Part shown: positions 56,186-62,802 of the stretch, in pieces | How positions within the stretch are numbered: the stretch's first letter is position 1 | Layout: the number at the start of each line of letters is the position of its first letter | Origin: Croceicoccus mobilis | Lineage (GTDB): Bacteria > Pseudomonadota > Alphaproteobacteria > Sphingomonadales > Sphingomonadaceae | Reading direction: 5' to 3' | Assembly: GCF_001661965.1 (NCBI RefSeq) | Contig: NZ_LYWZ01000020.1 | Location: forward strand, 248,001-312,000 | DNA length: 64,000 bases | Translations under genes and position numbers: made by a program | The notes under the pieces: generated by a model | Databases searched by the model: none | The model's input: the letters and a program-made list of their open reading frames with translations, nothing else | What the model was told of the DNA's origin: nothing

Positions 56186-57679
56186 ATGGCGGAAGGGTCC
56201 TCGCACCTCGAGCCGGGTGAGAGTGAACCCGCCAAGGCTGGCCAGTCCGAGCAAACGGTCGGGGGCGTGCAGCCGGGCGAATCTGCGCCAAAGGGGCCGA
56301 TCCGGCCGAAGATAAACCTTGGCGCGGGCCATACAGGTTCGCTCGCCCGGCGCATGATGCTGATCGCTGTGGGGTGGATCGCGGTGCTGCTGCTGGGCGG
56401 GGGCATTGCGCTCAACCAGACGCTCACCGGTCTCGTCACCCGCAATTTCGACGAACAGCTCGACTACATGCTCACCGCCATGGTCGCCTCGGTCGAGGTG
56501 GGGCAGGATGGCGACGTGTATTTCTCAAGGCCATTGGGCGACCAGCGTTTCCTTGAACCCAATAGCGGTCTTTATTGGCAGATCACCGGCAAGGGGCATG
56601 AGGATTTTCCCTCGCGCTCTTTGTGGGATCGCACGCTGACCGTGCGCGAATCCGATCACATGGAGCCGCAGGTCTATGACAGCGGGCAGTTTTCGGGAGA
56701 GCCGCTGCGCGTTATCCAGCGCCCCATCTTCCTGCCGGGCAGCGATACGCAATGGTGGTTCGTCGTCGCCGCCAGCCGCGAAGAGCTGGATGTGCAGCTG
56801 TCGCGCATCCGGCGCATCCTCTTGTTCTCCTTTCTGGCTCTGGGCGTCGGGCTGATCGCCATGGCGCTGGCGCAGACATGGCTGGGCCTGTCGCCACTTC
56901 GCGGCATTCGCCGCGCGATCCAGCGTATCCGCATGACCGGCGAAACCCGTGTGACGGAACCGCTGCCGCTGGAGGTCCAGCCGATGGTGGAGGAGCTCAA
57001 CATGCTGCTCGCGCACTCCGAAAAACAGGCCGAGGAAGCGCGCGCGCACGCAGGCAATCTGGCACATGCATTGAAAACGCCGCTCACCGTCCTCAACAAT
57101 GCCGCGCATGACAAGGCGCCGGGCCTGCCCGAAATGGTGGAGCGCGAGGTCGCGGCGATGCGGCGGCAGGTCGATCACCACCTTGCCCGCGCGCGCGCCC
57201 TGGGTCGCCGCGCGGCGGGCCTGTCGCGCGCCGACATGCGCGAAAGCGCCGATGCGGTGGAACGGGCGGTTTCGCGCCTTTACGCCCATGTCCGTTTCGA
57301 CCTGTCCGGCCCTTCGGCTGGATCGCCGCGCGCGATTGTCGCCATCGAGCGTCAGGATCTCGACGAGATCCTTGGCAATCTGATCGAGAACGCGGCGAAA
57401 TATGGCGGCGGGAGTGTTTTCGTGACGCTGGACGCGATGCCGGGTTCGCAGCTGTGCGAAATCTGGGTGGAGGATGACGGCGCAGGCATCCCGGCCAAGG
57501 ATCGCGAACAGCTTTTCGCTCGCGGCGCGCGGCTCGATACCAACAAGCCGGGCACGGGCCTTGGCCTCGCCATCGTGCGCGACGTGGTGGAGATCTATGG
57601 CGGCAAGGTCGAACTGGACGAAAGCGAAGACCTTGGCGGCCTGCTCGTCAAGCTTTCCCTACCGCGGGCGGCAGCCTAG
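56186..57679 (+). CDS. sensor histidine kinase
   Basis: The product is 497 residues. A ~50-residue acidic, Gly/Pro-rich cytoplasmic leader precedes membrane helix 1 (about 57-78). A periplasmic sensor (to about 205), helix 2 (about 210-235), HAMP, and the phospho-His in NLAHALKTPLTVLNN follow. The ATPase has NLIENAAKYG, VEDDGAGIP and GTGLGLAIV. PhoQ-like in plan. Partner of the preceding regulator; overlaps sufE tail-to-tail by 4 bases. Confidence 0.94.
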   Translation: MAEGSSHLEPGESEPAKAGQSEQTVGGVQPGESAPKGPIRPKINLGAGHTGSLARRMMLIAVGWIAVLLLGGGIALNQTLTGLVTRNFDEQLDYMLTAMVASVEVGQDGDVYFSRPLGDQRFLEPNSGLYWQITGKGHEDFPSRSLWDRTLTVRESDHMEPQVYDSGQFSGEPLRVIQRPIFLPGSDTQWWFVVAASREELDVQLSRIRRILLFSFLALGVGLIAMALAQTWLGLSPLRGIRRAIQRIRMTGETRVTEPLPLEVQPMVEELNMLLAHSEKQAEEARAHAGNLAHALKTPLTVLNNAAHDKAPGLPEMVEREVAAMRRQVDHHLARARALGRRAAGLSRADMRESADAVERAVSRLYAHVRFDLSGPSAGSPRAIVAIERQDLDEILGNLIENAAKYGGGSVFVTLDAMPGSQLCEIWVEDDGAGIPAKDREQLFARGARLDTNKPGTGLGLAIVRDVVEIYGGKVELDESEDLGGLLVKLSLPRAAA

Positions 57680-58092
57680 CCCTCAGCTGCGATGCGGCCT
57701 GCGGTTTCGCGGATCAGCGCGATCATGTTGGGCACCCCCTGCGTCCGGTTGGACGACAGCTGGTTCCTGAGGTCGAAGGGTTCGAGCAGCGCCGCAATGT
57801 CGGTCTCTGCCACCTGTGCGGCTGGCTTGTCCTGCACCGCGGCAATGACCAGCGCGACGATCCCCTTGGTGATGGCGGCATTGCTGTCGGCAAGGAAATG
57901 CAGCTTGTCGGTTTCTTCCACCCGCGTCGGATAGACCCAGACGGCGGCGGAGCATCCCTTTACCTGCGTCGCCTCGGTCTTCAATGCGGCGGGCATGGGT
58001 TCCAGCTCTCGGCCCAGCTCTATCAGCAGGCGATAGCGTTCGTCCCCTTCAAGGAACTCATATTCTTCGGCGATGTCGTCAAGGCTGCGCAT
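57676..58092 (-). CDS. SufE-family cysteine desulphurase activator
   Basis: The product is 138 residues. The active Cys lies in TQVKGCSAAVWV (Cys47), with LRNQLSSNRTQGVPNMIALI near the C-terminus. SufE accepts sulphur from SufS during Fe-S cluster assembly. It lies 44 bases after the last PspB-like gene on the same strand, with a hairpin between them, so co-transcription with the Psp operon is possible but unproven. Confidence 0.92.
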   Translation of the reverse strand: MRSLDDIAEEYEFLEGDERYRLLIELGRELEPMPAALKTEATQVKGCSAAVWVYPTRVEETDKLHFLADSNAAITKGIVALVIAAVQDKPAAQVAETDIAALLEPFDLRNQLSSNRTQGVPNMIALIRETAGRIAAEG

Positions 58093-58102
58093 GGTGCAGC
58101 GC

Positions 58103-58127
58103 GCTAGCGGGGCATGGGGCCGCTAGC
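58103..58127 (-). promoter_or_regulatory. hairpin in the sufE leader
   Basis: Perfect 8-base arms GCTAGCGG (58103-58110) and CCGCTAGC (58120-58127), 9-base loop, located 11 bases upstream of the sufE ATG. No T-run follows, so it is more likely an attenuator or RNA-stabilising stem than a terminator. Confidence 0.4.
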
Positions 58128-58136
58128 AAGGGGGGA

Positions 58137-58385
58137 TCAGAGATCGACCCCGCTGGCGATGGCCTCAAGGCGGCGGATGCGTTCTTTCAGATCCGCGATC
58201 TCGATGCGGGCAGCGGCGGGTGCCACGCCCTTGTCTTCGGGTTCGAGGGCGGGGCGGGCAGTGCCCTGTTCCAGCTCACGCGTTTTCAGCGCCAGCCAGC
58301 CCTGCCAGCCGTAAAGCAGGGCCCCTGTCACGACCAAAAGCGCAATAAACGAAAACAGGGGCAGGGCAGCGATTTCGAAGCTCAT
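58137..58385 (-). CDS. PspB-like small membrane protein (third extra copy)
   Basis: The product is 82 residues. One N-terminal membrane helix (about 9-28), an Ala/Pro/Glu linker, and a C-terminal helix IADLKERIRRLEAIASGVDL that parallels the PspB end (RIxxLExI). Shortest and most divergent of the set. It follows its neighbour by 11 bases. Confidence 0.65.
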   Translation of the reverse strand: MSFEIAALPLFSFIALLVVTGALLYGWQGWLALKTRELEQGTARPALEPEDKGVAPAAARIEIADLKERIRRLEAIASGVDL

Positions 58386-58396
58386 CTCTCAGCTCC

Positions 58397-58660
58397 TCAC
58401 TTGTCGCGCAGCAGCTCGATCTCGTCGGCGAGACCCAGCTTCTGCCGTTCGTCATAGGCGATGCGTTCCAGCACCTTCACCCGGTCCTTCAGCTCGGCAA
58501 CCTCGGCGCGCAGGCGTTCTTCCTCGGCGGTGTCGCGGCGGGCAACGGGTCTGCCTTCGTCATCGGTGGCGAAACCCACGCTGGCATTATGGCGCGAGCG
58601 CATGAACTGCGTGACCGAAACGATCAGCACGATCAGGACTATGGCGCTCCACAAACTCAT
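58397..58660 (-). CDS. PspB-like small membrane protein (second extra copy)
   Basis: The product is 87 residues. Membrane helix (about 4-20), a polar linker, and an acidic coiled coil RLRAEVAELKDRVKVLERIA with the VLERI motif followed by DEIELLRDK. Layout as in PspB but longer. Separated by 13 bases from the next copy. Confidence 0.7.
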   Translation of the reverse strand: MSLWSAIVLIVLIVSVTQFMRSRHNASVGFATDDEGRPVARRDTAEEERLRAEVAELKDRVKVLERIAYDERQKLGLADEIELLRDK

Positions 58661-58673
58661 TTCGATCTACTCC

Positions 58674-58964
58674 TCAAACCTCGTGACGCGGGCTGGTGAC
58701 GGGCGGGTTCAGCCGTTTGTCGCTGTCCTCGTCGCGCAGCGCCTCGATCTGGCGGGCAAGGTCATAGCCCTCTGCCGTCACAATGCGCTCCAGCACGCGA
58801 ACGCGCTCTTCCAGCTGCGACGTGTGCTGCGCATATTGCGCGGCCTTTTCAGCGGTGGCGCCCACCTGCATTTCGGCAAGTTTCGACTGGTGCTTGGTCC
58901 AGACGATGAAGCTGACCATTACAAACGGTGCGGCAACCGCAACCAGTCCGATGAGATCACCCAT
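58674..58964 (-). CDS. PspB-like small membrane protein (first extra copy)
   Basis: The product is 96 residues. Membrane helix (about 4-22), then a coiled coil with QLEERVRVLERIVTAEGYDL and RQIEALRDE. The VLERI-x-TAE block aligns with PspB's ALESI-x-DAE. It lies 27 bases after pspC in the same operon. Confidence 0.75.
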   Translation of the reverse strand: MGDLIGLVAVAAPFVMVSFIVWTKHQSKLAEMQVGATAEKAAQYAQHTSQLEERVRVLERIVTAEGYDLARQIEALRDEDSDKRLNPPVTSPRHEV

Positions 58965-58991
58965 GATATACAGTCCTCCTAAACTATTGTC

Positions 58992-59369
58992 TCAGCGCAG
59001 CTTTTCGATTTCGGCCGAAAGCTGGCGATTGGACGAGACGTAATATTCCTCGACATGGGCCAGGCGGCGATCGATGTCGCGGAACTTGGCCTTCACCTCG
59101 CGCGCCGAACGGGCCGGCGACTGGCGCACGCCCTGCCAGAACTTCTGCTGTTCCTGCGTGTCGGCATAAAGATGGGCGGGCTTCTTCGACGCCATCATGC
59201 CAAGCGCGAAATAGATGATCAGCGGCCAGCCCATCATCAACGTGGTGATGACAAAGCCGAGGCGGATCCAGATCGCGTCGATCCCGGTGTAGTCGGACAG
59301 TCCGGCGCTGACGCCCAGGAACTTCCCGTTGACCTTGTCGCGGTAAAAGCGGGTGCGTTCGGTAACCAT
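58992..59369 (-). CDS. pspC: phage shock protein PspC
   Basis: The product is 125 residues. The PspC domain starts RFYRDKVNGKFLGVSAGLSDYTGID and includes the membrane helix WIRLGFVITTLMMGWPLIIYF. A charged C-terminal helical tail (about 75-125) follows. PspC senses envelope damage and, with PspB, pulls PspA off PspF. ATGA overlap with pspB. Confidence 0.93.
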   Translation of the reverse strand: MVTERTRFYRDKVNGKFLGVSAGLSDYTGIDAIWIRLGFVITTLMMGWPLIIYFALGMMASKKPAHLYADTQEQQKFWQGVRQSPARSAREVKAKFRDIDRRLAHVEEYYVSSNRQLSAEIEKLR

Positions 59370-59656
59370 CAGCGGGTCCTTTCCTTCATCATGCGGTCAA
59401 GCTCGGCGAGCTTGGCGTTGTCGGCTTCCTGGTCCGCGATCAGGCGGGGCTTCTGAAAGTCGGTGTTCTCGGAGGCGACGAGCCTCTCGACTGTGTCCAT
59501 GCGGTCATCAAGGCGCTTGGCGAGGTTGTAGAGTTCCTCGAGCATGGCCTCGTCTCCCTGCGTCAGCGAAGGCGTGGTCTTCCACTTGGTGACATAGTGA
59601 AAGAGCATCCACGGCAGGCCAATGAAAATGCAAACGATGACGATGATGTCTTCCAC
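59369..59656 (-). CDS. pspB: phage shock protein PspB
   Basis: The product is 95 residues. MEDIIVIVCIFIGLPWMLFH membrane helix, HYVTKWK at its cytoplasmic edge, and the helix RLDDRMDTVERLVASENTDF. The GTG start at 59656 is supported by AAGGAGG nine bases upstream, inside the end of pspA. About 20 residues longer than E. coli PspB. Confidence 0.9.
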   Translation of the reverse strand: MEDIIVIVCIFIGLPWMLFHYVTKWKTTPSLTQGDEAMLEELYNLAKRLDDRMDTVERLVASENTDFQKPRLIADQEADNAKLAELDRMMKERTR

Positions 59657-59660
59657 GGCC

Positions 59661-60356
59661 TCAATCCTCCTTGCCCGTGCTGCCCTGCGCATCGCCCTTC
59701 AGGGCGCGCTTCATGGCTTCCAGTTCCTCGTCCACCTTGTCGGGGGCGGACAACCCTTCGATCTGCTGGGCCAGGCTGGGCTCGCCCTTCATCGCCATGC
59801 CAAGCGCATCGGCGTGGCCCTCGGCGTAATCCACCCGGCGTTCGAGCATTTCGAAACGGGCCAGCGCCTCGTCGACGCGTTCGGTGGTCATCAGCTTCCT
59901 GAGGCGCACGCGGTTTTCCGCGCTTTCGAGGCGGGCCGCGATCATCGACTGGCGGCTCCTTGCCTCGCGCAGGCGCTGCTGCAGCTTGGCGATGTCTTCC
60001 TCGTTCGCGCGCAGGCTTTGCTCAAGGACATCCATTTCCTCAGCCAGTTGCGCGGCCAGATCGGTCGCCTTGCGCTTTTCCATCAGCGCGGCGCGGGCCA
60101 GATCCTCGCGGTCCTTCGACAGGGCGAGCTGCGCCTTGTCGGCCCAGTCGGCCTGCAGCCGTTCCAGCTTGACCGCGTGGCGCTGCATTTCCTTTTGATC
60201 GGCGATGGTACGGGCAGCGCCTGCGCGCACTTCCACCAGCGTCTCTTCCATCTCGACGATGATCATGCGGATCATCTTTTCCGGATCGTCCGCCTTTTCG
60301 ATCATGTCCGAAAAATTCGCGGCGATGATGTCACGGGTTCGATTGAATATTCCCAT
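59661..60356 (-). CDS. pspA: phage shock protein PspA
   Basis: The product is 231 residues. It starts MGIFNRTRDIIAANFSDMIE, the amphipathic membrane-binding helix, then PEKMIRMIIVEMEETLVEVR and a long coiled coil; it ends in a disordered tail. PspA binds damaged membrane and restrains PspF. ATG 60356 has GGAG 9 bases upstream and gives the canonical length. The frame stays open 86 codons further, to ATG 60614. Confidence 0.93.
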   Translation of the reverse strand: MGIFNRTRDIIAANFSDMIEKADDPEKMIRMIIVEMEETLVEVRAGAARTIADQKEMQRHAVKLERLQADWADKAQLALSKDREDLARAALMEKRKATDLAAQLAEEMDVLEQSLRANEEDIAKLQQRLREARSRQSMIAARLESAENRVRLRKLMTTERVDEALARFEMLERRVDYAEGHADALGMAMKGEPSLAQQIEGLSAPDKVDEELEAMKRALKGDAQGSTGKED

Positions 60357-60614
60357 CAATTGGGCTCCGTTCTGCCTGAGGCTGTTGCCGCCGCGAAAGC
60401 GGATCGGGTCTTCCTCCCGTCCCTGATCGCTGCGTGAATTATTGTCCCGCGATTGACGCAGCCGCGCAACCTCCCGGTCAAAGCGCGAGCCGCGGGTCCG
60501 GCCCGCGTCCTTTTCGCTTTCTGCCCAGGGCGTGTCGCGCAGGGCGCGAATGTCGTCGGCCCTGTTTTGGGTCGGGGTCGGCGTCTCGGGGGAAAGATCG
60601 TTCTTGTCATCCAT
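60357..60614 (-). other. in-frame upstream extension of pspA (86 codons)
   Basis: An open frame continuous with pspA begins at ATG 60614 with AGAGGA just upstream. It encodes a highly charged, probably disordered segment (ADDIRALRDTPWAESEKD, RFRGGNSLRQNGAQL). If translated it would bury PspA's N-terminal helix. Otherwise it is a leader. Both starts have good ribosome sites. Confidence 0.5.
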
Positions 60615-60644
60615 GTCGCATCCTCTCGCGGGTTATCTCGACCT

Positions 60645-60827
60645 TCAGGCCAACACGTATGCGGTGATCGGTGCCGCGATCCGCGGGCTGCACACCGGCG
60701 AAAACCCCGAGATCTCGCCGGAGATGGCGTAGACGCTCAACGTCAGCATGGTCACGGTGGCAATCACGCTGACCATGGCTGGGCTCGCGGCCTTGGCGAT
60801 CAGTCTGGTTGCTGGTTCGAAGTTCAT
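60645..60827 (-). CDS. small predicted membrane protein, first in the Psp operon
   Basis: The product is 60 residues: a polar start (MNFEPATRLIAKAASPA), one hydrophobic segment (about 17-37: VSVIATVTMLTLSVYAISG) and a Pro-rich second half. It begins about 25 bases downstream of the predicted sigma-54 transcription start, with GGGGAC before the ATG. I do not recognise a family. The position suggests a PspA/B/C-type partner or a leader peptide. Confidence 0.55.
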   Translation of the reverse strand: MNFEPATRLIAKAASPAMVSVIATVTMLTLSVYAISGEISGFSPVCSPRIAAPITAYVLA

Positions 60828-60862
60828 GATGTCCCCACATCTTGGCGATACATGAACATATT

Positions 60863-60878
60863 AGCAGGAAGCGTGCCA
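60863..60878 (-). promoter_or_regulatory. sigma-54 promoter of the Psp operon
   Basis: Reading on the minus strand from 60878: TGGCAC-GCTTC-CTGCT, with GG and GC exactly ten bases apart (the -24/-12 signature). Transcription would start near 60852, 25 bases before the 60-residue ORF. PspF, encoded divergently, is the expected activator. Confidence 0.85.
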
Positions 60879-60897
60879 GTTTAAGATAAGCGCGTAT

Positions 60898-60910
60898 TAT
60901 CAATGACTTG
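60898..60910. promoter_or_regulatory. IHF-type site in the psp control region
   Basis: TATCAATGACTTG matches the IHF consensus WATCAANNNNTTR at every position. It sits about 46-58 bases upstream of the predicted start, between the sigma-54 promoter and the upstream repeat, where DNA bending is expected. Confidence 0.65.
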
Positions 60911-60938
60911 GCAGTTTTTGGCCGGAATTGCGTGCGAA

Positions 60939-60973
60939 ATAATTGCCAAGAGTTGGGATTTTACGCTAATTAT
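60939..60973. promoter_or_regulatory. inverted repeat ATAATT...AATTAT, candidate PspF enhancer
   Basis: Arms at 60939-60944 and 60968-60973, centred near -104 of the Psp operon start, in the range of PspF enhancers in E. coli. It also lies in the pspF leader, so PspF could autoregulate. Assignment is inference from position. Confidence 0.45.
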
Positions 60974-60992
60974 CGGCGCATGGCCAAGTCGC

Positions 60993-62051
60993 ATGGATAG
61001 AGGCAAGCAATTCGTCGGGCAATCGCCCGCCATTCTCGACGCGGTCGAGAGGGCGTCGCGCGCGGCCGCCCTGTCGCGTCCCGTTCTTGTTATCGGCGAG
61101 CGCGGCACCGGCAAAGAGCTGATCGCCGAACGACTTCACCACCTGTCCGACCGCTGGGGTGAGCCGCTCGTCGTCATGAACTGCGCCGCATTGCCCGAGA
61201 CCTTGATCGAGGCGGAACTGTTCGGTCACGAGGCGGGCGCGTTCACCGGCGCGTCAAAGGCGCGGGCAGGGCGGTTCGAAGAGGCCGATGGCGGCACGCT
61301 CTTCCTCGACGAACTCGGCACGCTGTCGATGGCGGCGCAGGAACGCCTGCTGCGCGCGGTCGAATATGGCGAAGTCACGCGCATCGGCGCATCCCGTCCG
61401 GTGCAGGTCGATGTCCGCATCGTGGCCGCCACCAATGAAGATCTGCCCGCCATGGCCGAGCACGGCGAATTTCGCGCCGACCTCCTCGACCGGCTGAGCT
61501 TCGAGGTCATCACCCTTCCGCCCCTGCGCGCGCGTGAGGGGGACATCATGGTGCTGGCCGATTTCTTCGCCCGCCGCATGGCGGTGGAACTGATGTGGGA
61601 GGAATGGCCCGGTTTCGCCGAAAGCGTGATGGACCAGCTGGAGGCCTATCCATGGCCCGGCAATGTTCGCGAACTGCGGAATGTGATCGAGCGCGCCGTC
61701 TATCGCTGGGACGACTGGAGCCGCCCGGTGGGCGAAGTCGTGTTCGATCCCTTTGCCTCACCCTGGGCGCCCAAAAGCAGTCATCGGGCGAAACCGGCAG
61801 AAGCTGCGGCTGGCACGCCGGCGCCTGTCGAAATTCGACCGATGTTCGATTTCGCTGCCGTTACCGACCTGCGCGCCGCGGTTGACGGGCATGAACGCGC
61901 CATCGTCGAAAGCGCCTTGGATCGCCACCGCTGGAACCAGCGCAAGGCGGCGGAGGCGCTGGGCCTCAGCTATGACCAGATCCGCCATTGCATCAAGAAG
62001 CACGCCCTGAACGAAGGAGCGGAAGAACGCGGCGGTGGAAAGGCGGCCTGA
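60993..62051 (+). CDS. pspF: psp operon transcriptional activator PspF (sigma-54 enhancer-binding protein)
   Basis: The product is 352 residues. A AAA+ domain begins almost at the N-terminus, with no receiver domain, as in E. coli PspF. Walker A GERGTGKE, the GAFTGA loop in [11 protein letters not shown], Walker [11 protein letters not shown] and R-fingers are present. A Fis-type helix-turn-helix ([19 protein letters not shown]) is at the C-terminus. ATG 60993 matches the E. coli start; the longer frame (60903) overlaps the control region. Confidence 0.94.
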   Translation: MDRGKQFVGQSPAILDAVERASRAAALSRPVLVIGERGTGKELIAERLHHLSDRWGEPLVVMNCAALPETLIEAELFGHEAGAFTGASKARAGRFEEADGGTLFLDELGTLSMAAQERLLRAVEYGEVTRIGASRPVQVDVRIVAATNEDLPAMAEHGEFRADLLDRLSFEVITLPPLRAREGDIMVLADFFARRMAVELMWEEWPGFAESVMDQLEAYPWPGNVRELRNVIERAVYRWDDWSRPVGEVVFDPFASPWAPKSSHRAKPAEAAAGTPAPVEIRPMFDFAAVTDLRAAVDGHERAIVESALDRHRWNQRKAAEALGLSYDQIRHCIKKHALNEGAEERGGGKAA

Positions 62052-62077
62052 GCAAGCGCCCAAGCGACTTGCTTTTT
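62052..62077 (+). terminator. intrinsic terminator of pspF
   Basis: GCAAGCGC (62052-62059) pairs with GCG-A-CTTGC (62064-62072) around a CCAA loop with one bulged A, followed by five T (62073-62077). It starts right after the pspF stop. Confidence 0.7.
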
Positions 62078-62210
62078 CGCGTACTTGCGCCTATCTGCCG
62101 ATTCATCCCGACATTGTCGTGCACAAGGCCGGGCCGGCGCCGCGAGGCACCGGCGCGATTTTCTGCATTTGTGGCACATGTCGGGGCCCAAGGATTTGCC
62201 AAGGAACCGA

Positions 62211-62801
62211 ATGACCGATCTTGCCCGCCTCACCGATCTGATCGAACAGGAAGTCACCGCTTGCGGTTACGATCTCGTGCGCGTGAAGCTGTTCGGTGCC
62301 GATGAGGAGCGCACGCTCCAGATCATGGCCGAGGATGGGAATACCGGTCAGCTGGTGATCGACCAGTGCATGGCGATCTCGCGCCGCGTTTCCGATGCGA
62401 TCGACAAGCGCGAAGAGATGGGCGACGAGCTGATCGAGGGCGCCTACCGGCTTGAGGTTTCCTCGCCGGGCATCGACCGCCCGCTGACCCGCCAGAAGGA
62501 TTTCGCCAACTGGGCCGGGCACGAGGCGCGCATCACCCTGTCGAAAAGCGCCGAGGCGCCGGTCGGCAACAAGCGCACTTTCCACGGCGATCTGATCGGG
62601 ATCGAGGGCGAGACCGTTTCCATCGAGGACGCCAAGATGGGCCGGGTCGAAGTGCCTTTCGCAGATATTCACGCGGCAAAGCTGGTTCTGACCAACAAGC
62701 TCATCGCCGCAACCACCCCGCTGGACACCACCGGGGCCGACGAAATTGAGGAATCAACATCCGAAGACGGGGCAGACAGCCTCGCCAATCAGGAAGACTG
62801 A
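62211..62801 (+). CDS. rimP: ribosome maturation factor RimP
   Basis: The product is 196 residues. N-terminal domain with ACGYDLVRVKLFG, the conserved EVSSPGIDRPLTRQKDF motif, and a C-terminal SH3-like domain (KRTFHGDLIGIEG). An acidic tail is added. RimP helps 30S subunit assembly. AAGGA lies before ATG 62211, and nusA starts 1 base after the stop. Confidence 0.94.
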   Translation: MTDLARLTDLIEQEVTACGYDLVRVKLFGADEERTLQIMAEDGNTGQLVIDQCMAISRRVSDAIDKREEMGDELIEGAYRLEVSSPGIDRPLTRQKDFANWAGHEARITLSKSAEAPVGNKRTFHGDLIGIEGETVSIEDAKMGRVEVPFADIHAAKLVLTNKLIAATTPLDTTGADEIEESTSEDGADSLANQED

Positions 62802-62802
62802 C

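Noticed and set aside
60903-60992. Longer PspF start at 60903
   Set aside because: That ATG lies within the IHF-type site and the added residues do not match PspF. ATG 60993 gives the E. coli-like N-terminus.
62120-62170. Second terminator hairpin in the rimP leader
   Set aside because: A GCGCCG/CGGCGC stem is followed by only four T within GATTTTC, and it lies upstream of a gene it would block; the signal is too weak to annotate.
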